This document shows, piece after piece, positions 61,101 to 64,000 of a stretch of DNA of 64,000 nucleotides. The stretch comes from Acholeplasma equirhinis. Lineage in GTDB: Bacteria; Bacillota_I; Bacilli_A; Acholeplasmatales; Acholeplasmataceae. The stretch is from contig NZ_JAFIDC010000001.1 of the NCBI RefSeq assembly GCF_017052655.1, positions 62,001-126,000 of the forward strand, written 5' to 3'. The notes under the pieces are model-generated. The model was not told the origin of the DNA and searched no databases. It saw only the letters and a list, made by a program, of their open reading frames with translations. Numbering within the stretch: the stretch's first letter is position 1; each line of letters opens with the position of its first letter. Both the position numbers and the translations under genes were made by a program.

Positions 61101-64000
61101 TTAACCGGTAAAATTACGATTGCTTCTAATATGCAAAATATTAGTATTAGTGGTTTCACAATGACTGGTGGATTCCAAGTTATTTCAACTGGAACACTCT
61201 TTGGATTTACATTCAGTAATAACATCATTCAAAATACTACAACGACTGGTTCTGGATATCTTCCAAACTCAAGAGTTAACGTAAATGCGATTATCCAATT
61301 ATACAGATTAGCGGATACAAACGTATTTGGTGATATTTATATTACAGATAATGTCTTTACAAATATTCAATCGGATATTATCTCAATTGACCGTACAGCA
61401 CATGATAAAGAAATCTTAATTTCTGGAAACGTCTTTGAAGATTTCCAATTATCAGCTGTAAGATTTGATGGTGGTTACAATAACGGTACAATTACAATTA
61501 CTGAAAACTACTTTGGTAATACCAATAAAGGTGGACAAAACGCAATTCTATTTAGAGCGTATTCTGCATCAAATGGTAATACACAAGTAATCAACATTAC
61601 AACAAATACTTTCTATAATATTGGTAATGAACAAAATAACCCAACAGATAGTTACCCAGCATCTGCGGTTATTGCTACATCAACATATAACTCATACAAC
61701 ATTGACTTTAATATTGAAGATAACAACTTCATTAATACACACAATACAATTCACTTAAGAAAGAATGAAAATACGACTAAAGCAATTTGGGATGTAGATG
61801 TCTTAAATAACCTCTTTGTTAATCCAACTGGATACATCTTTAGAGAAGATGGTAATATTGCTGGATTTGAAGATAATATAATCATTGATGAAACATCTGA
61901 AGTAATACAACAAGATAGAATAGAAGTTACATTAACTGCGTCTCTGCATCTTGTCAAAATTTTACCTTTAACAGCAGAATATGTTGTGATTACATATACA
62001 TACAATCCAGCATCAGCAACTTATGATATTTTAGAAGAAGTTAAAACTGGTGTCGTTGGAACAACAGTTAAAATTATTCCAGCACCTAAACTAGGTTTCT
62101 ACACAGAATTAGAAGTTTATGAAGGTGTGATTGAAGCGGATGGTTCACTTGTGATTGAAATCGTTTATGAAGAATTTACTGCAACATTTACATACAACTT
62201 AGTTCTAAACGGTGGCAACATGTTCTATCCAAACCGTGAAGCAATGGTATTAGACTTCCTTGCAGACTACAACTTATTTGGTGGAACAAACTATACACCA
62301 ACAACAATCCCACGTGATACATTTGGTACATCATCTACAAATATGCATACATTCTTCTTTGATGCAAGATTCCGTGATAAATGGTTATGGGTTGCTAAAT
62401 ATTTAGGTGTTGTTGGTTCATCAACTAATAAACCTGCAGCTCAAAATATTGTTTCACGTGCATCTGCTGCAGCATTTGAAGCAGCAAATCGAGACTGGAA
62501 ATATGCATGGAGTTATGAAGTACGTGGATTTATGGAAGGTCGTAAGTTCATAGAAAATGCTAACTGGCAATCATCAGACTACTCAATTCAAGAACTTAAG
62601 AATGGTTTCTGGTCATATTTAATTAATGATCGTCAACAAACTGAGTTCTTATCAACAGAACCAACATTAGTCTTACCTACAAACGTATATTTAGAAAACT
62701 ATGAATTCTTAGGTTGGTATGACAATCCAGGATTTAATGGTGAACCAATTACTGAAATTGCAGAATCTAAGACTTTATATGCTAAGTGGCAAGAAAAAGA
62801 TCCAATAACTGCACTTGCAATCTCAAATGCAGAAACTGAAATGTTTAAAGGTGATACATTACTACTTGATGTCGTAATTACACCTGCAAACGCATTTAAT
62901 AAACAATTAATCTTTACATCATCAAATGATAAAGTGTTAACAGTTGACGAAGATGGCTTAGTAACCGCAGTTAATGCTGGACAAGCTAAAATTACTGTAA
63001 CAAACCATAATGGTTCAGTTAAAGTTGAAATGAATGTTATTGTTTATCCAAAAGATAGCTTTACATTATCATTTAGCCAAGGCTTTACAGGAAACATTAA
63101 GATTGGTGATGAATTTACAATTACAGTCGTTCCATTTGGTAAAGATTCAGAATTAAGAATATTTACATTCGAAATCGAAGCAGATGGTATCTTAGAATTA
63201 ACAGAAGGAAACAATTTTAAAGCATTAACATCTGGTACAACACATATTGATATTTTTGAAGATGATGAATTAATCTTCACTTATACAGTACATGTACAAG
63301 AAGCATTAGACACAGAAGATCGTGTTGATGCCTTACTTGAATTACTTGCATCTGCAAATAATGCAGTGGTATCAGGACTAAATGTAATTACTTATTACAC
63401 TGCATCTCAAGAATGGTCAGATCCAAGATATGAATCAGTGAATGCATTCTTATTTGACAACTTAGTTATTGATAGAACATCATTCCCTGCTAACCCTGCA
63501 CAATTTAGTAATACATTAAAACCTTCAACTGAGTTTATCTTAGTGCATGATACTGCTAATCTTAACGGTGGTTTAATGACACACGGTGCATTCTTTGCAA
63601 CCCCTGCTAACAAAGTAGGTATCCACTATACAGTTGGTGATTATGGTGTCCTAGGCTCACTTCCAGATGCATATGTAGGTTGGCATGCTGGTGATGATTC
63701 ATCTTATACATTCACCTGGACATCAACAGGTATACTTGCAAATGGTAATACAAATCCAGTGATTGATATTTCTGTTGATGGATACTTTACATTCAATGGC
63801 ATTAAATCAACAATTACAGCACCAAGAGGTAACTCTAACCAAATCTTAGATAAGTCTTACTTTACAATGCAAGGACCAGTTTGGGATATCCAAAATGGTT
63901 ACTATGTCATGGCTCCTCATTACTTTGAAACATCACAGCAAGCACGTGGCGTTATTGGAGCAAGAGCCGGTAACAAAGTATCAACTGGTATCGAAATGAA
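58116..64000 (+). CDS. Giant surface lipoprotein: Big2 repeats, two beta-helix domains, amidase-like domain (3' end outside window)
   Basis: The frame is open from ATG 58116 (AGGAGG upstream) to the window end, at least 1,961 codons. Lipoprotein signal MTKKLLLALMVIFAFVLVAC (Cys20). Then about six Big2 Ig-like domains to ~59690 (recurring pattern NATNKTVTWSSSD, ATVSASGVVTL, GTVTITATADG); a right-handed beta-helix (59690-60700; SIQAAINAAV, INIEENIFRNF); one Big2 (60710-60940); a second homologous beta-helix (60945-61905); a YNPASATYDILEEV-type repeat; a Listeria-Bacteroides-like repeat (YEFLGWYDNPGFNG, LYAKWQ, near 62690-62800); further Big2-like domains (62810-63300); and from ~63530 an amidase_2-like domain (FILVHDTAN, GIHYTVGDYGVLG, VGWHAGD, VSTGIEM). 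It is probably an adhesin or glycan-binding surface protein with an enzymatic end. Confidence 0.88.
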   Translation, partial: MTKKLLLALMVIFAFVLVACTEPELDLDFEFGTAEVTMKVGDTYTLEYTLIDGFELEFSLSEEGIISISNNTVTALAVGEVTVTATVKGTEISDTIKVIVEEQDEEEPVIVPVTSVTVTGTSAIKVGETTQLIAAVLPLDATNKTVTWSSSDQTIATVSNSGLVTALKIGTVTITATADGKSGTLEVVISENVVAVESVTITGDEAGLTGQTINLSATVLPANATNKTVTWSSSDVALATVSASGVVTLKAAGTVTITATADGKSDTHEITITDPVILVDSVEVTGDDEGLVGSTINLSASVLPENATDKSITWTSSDETIATVSASGLVTLLKVGEVTITATSGTKSDSITITVLPIAVLSVEIQGEAEGFIGDEITLTALVLPNNATNKTVTWESSDEELATVSATGVVTLKKAGTVTITATADGVSDTFDIVIEVPPILPDSVEILGLSTGLVGEELQLEVKVLPEDAEFSSVSWSVNLNTLATIDNAGLLSLLRSGTVVVTVNVDGLTATKEITINKVVASVNDNNYGSIQAAINAAVADDVIYIKAGTYSESFTINKSNLSFYPEGGVVVLTGLINIAQNLQNIAISGFEFTGAAQIKSTGTLKGFEFEYNYVHDLTLTPNAYAPVNRINVNAFIQFYRLADQDLFGDINIRYNEFEDIAADIISLDRTMVNTEINIEENIFRNFGVSAIRFDGGYNNGTYNIINNTFVNDELSAGSAITFRAFAPTAGNVQTINILQNYFENIGTVSKNRDGDQPGSGVITFSTFNTNDTVININENTFNHTFNSIHLRGAATKWTANVENNIFQDSLGYILFDQVNKVTYVDNVYLDRLGVDVDVDRIIDNTASTFRVLSIAAPIFEDFEIVGEDLVEVTDVVQYELVSTPPYFVLKDVIWASSDELVATVDQDGLVTFLAPGLVTISATYNDLTKDIEIEVVPKTAAFVNGIGYPTIQAAIDAAVAGDSVLVNKGTYSENLTINKSIELYSEFNQAILTGKITIASNMQNISISGFTMTGGFQVISTGTLFGFTFSNNIIQNTTTTGSGYLPNSRVNVNAIIQLYRLADTNVFGDIYITDNVFTNIQSDIISIDRTAHDKEILISGNVFEDFQLSAVRFDGGYNNGTITITENYFGNTNKGGQNAILFRAYSASNGNTQVINITTNTFYNIGNEQNNPTDSYPASAVIATSTYNSYNIDFNIEDNNFINTHNTIHLRKNENTTKAIWDVDVLNNLFVNPTGYIFREDGNIAGFEDNIIIDETSEVIQQDRIEVTLTASLHLVKILPLTAEYVVITYTYNPASATYDILEEVKTGVVGTTVKIIPAPKLGFYTELEVYEGVIEADGSLVIEIVYEEFTATFTYNLVLNGGNMFYPNREAMVLDFLADYNLFGGTNYTPTTIPRDTFGTSSTNMHTFFFDARFRDKWLWVAKYLGVVGSSTNKPAAQNIVSRASAAAFEAANRDWKYAWSYEVRGFMEGRKFIENANWQSSDYSIQELKNGFWSYLINDRQQTEFLSTEPTLVLPTNVYLENYEFLGWYDNPGFNGEPITEIAESKTLYAKWQEKDPITALAISNAETEMFKGDTLLLDVVITPANAFNKQLIFTSSNDKVLTVDEDGLVTAVNAGQAKITVTNHNGSVKVEMNVIVYPKDSFTLSFSQGFTGNIKIGDEFTITVVPFGKDSELRIFTFEIEADGILELTEGNNFKALTSGTTHIDIFEDDELIFTYTVHVQEALDTEDRVDALLELLASANNAVVSGLNVITYYTASQEWSDPRYESVNAFLFDNLVIDRTSFPANPAQFSNTLKPSTEFILVHDTANLNGGLMTHGAFFATPANKVGIHYTVGDYGVLGSLPDAYVGWHAGDDSSYTFTWTSTGILANGNTNPVIDISVDGYFTFNGIKSTITAPRGNSNQILDKSYFTMQGPVWDIQNGYYVMAPHYFETSQQARGVIGARAGNKVSTGIEM
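58450..59690 (+). repeat. Tandem ~250-bp coding repeats (Big2 units)
   Basis: Five consecutive units share near-identical DNA such as GCAACCAATAAGACTGTTAC (58541-on, 58787-on, 59279-on) and GTGACAATTACTGCAACTGC. They encode Ig-like domains and are divergent enough to be stable but could recombine. Confidence 0.8.
59690..61905 (+). repeat. Duplicated beta-helix module (~1.26-kb period)
   Basis: Two copies align through their length: PVNRINVNAFIQFYRLAD versus PNSRVNVNAIIQLYRLAD, SAIRFDGGYNNGT versus SAVRFDGGYNNGT, and matching N-terminal SIQAAINAAV/TIQAAIDAAV. The separating Big2 domain was probably duplicated with the module. Confidence 0.82.

Overview
The window is low-G+C DNA from a wall-less Firmicutes relative, most likely an Acholeplasma (Mollicutes, Acholeplasmatales). 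TGA is used as a stop (for example at the ends of phnC and the 16165 oxidoreductase) and Trp is TGG, so the standard bacterial code applies, unlike Mycoplasma or Spiroplasma. A pyrophosphate-dependent phosphofructokinase, groESL under CIRCE, strong Shine-Dalgarno sites and a Lys/Asn/Ile-rich proteome all fit Acholeplasma. Genus assignment is inference; no rRNA or tRNA gene is visible.

Layout. 1-5240: a membrane protein, an HSL-type esterase, CIRCE-groES-groEL and a membrane-anchored M28 peptidase. 5428-8112: a single large gene fusing a reverse transcriptase (YVDD) to a nitrilase domain with an intact Glu-Lys-Cys triad, the architecture of defence-associated reverse transcriptase type 1 (UG1). 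8168-12380: ogt and a GNAT acetyltransferase diverge from a zinc-uptake operon (znuA-znuC-znuB-zur) across two near-perfect Zur-like operators. 12405-16130: a guanine-type purine riboswitch with terminator in front of a PhnD/PhnC/PhnE/PhnE-type ABC importer. 16165-19009: an OYE-family oxidoreductase, alanine dehydrogenase and a lone PD-(D/E)XK nuclease. 19027-23158 (minus strand): two O-antigen-ligase-like membrane proteins and a complete toxin-antitoxin-chaperone cassette (HigB, HigA, SecB-like).

23299-28514 is central metabolism: glutamate dehydrogenase, PPi-dependent PFK, and the divergent pfkA-pyk pair. 28629-55359 is dominated by surface polysaccharide synthesis: an initiating sugar transferase and a CapD-type dehydratase, then galM, a probable free-standing structured RNA (about 33159-33405), glnA, a nucleotidyltransferase-like protein and glmS; then a gene cluster of about 17 kb with its own winged-helix regulator, a second initiating transferase, five glycosyltransferase/epimerase-type genes, a TviB/TviC-like UDP-HexNAc dehydrogenase-epimerase pair, CapE/F/G for UDP-L-FucNAc, Wzy, Wzx, GlmM and GlmU. 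GlmS, GlmM and GlmU together make the UDP-GlcNAc that the modification enzymes consume, so precursor supply and polymer assembly are encoded side by side.

55379-64000: a HprK/PEPCK-like P-loop protein, an SGNH hydrolase, and the first ~1,960 codons of a giant lipoprotein with Big2 Ig-like repeats, two homologous beta-helix domains, a Listeria-Bacteroides-type repeat, and an N-acetylmuramoyl-L-alanine amidase-like domain that runs off the window. The amidase-like domain is unexpected in an organism without peptidoglycan.
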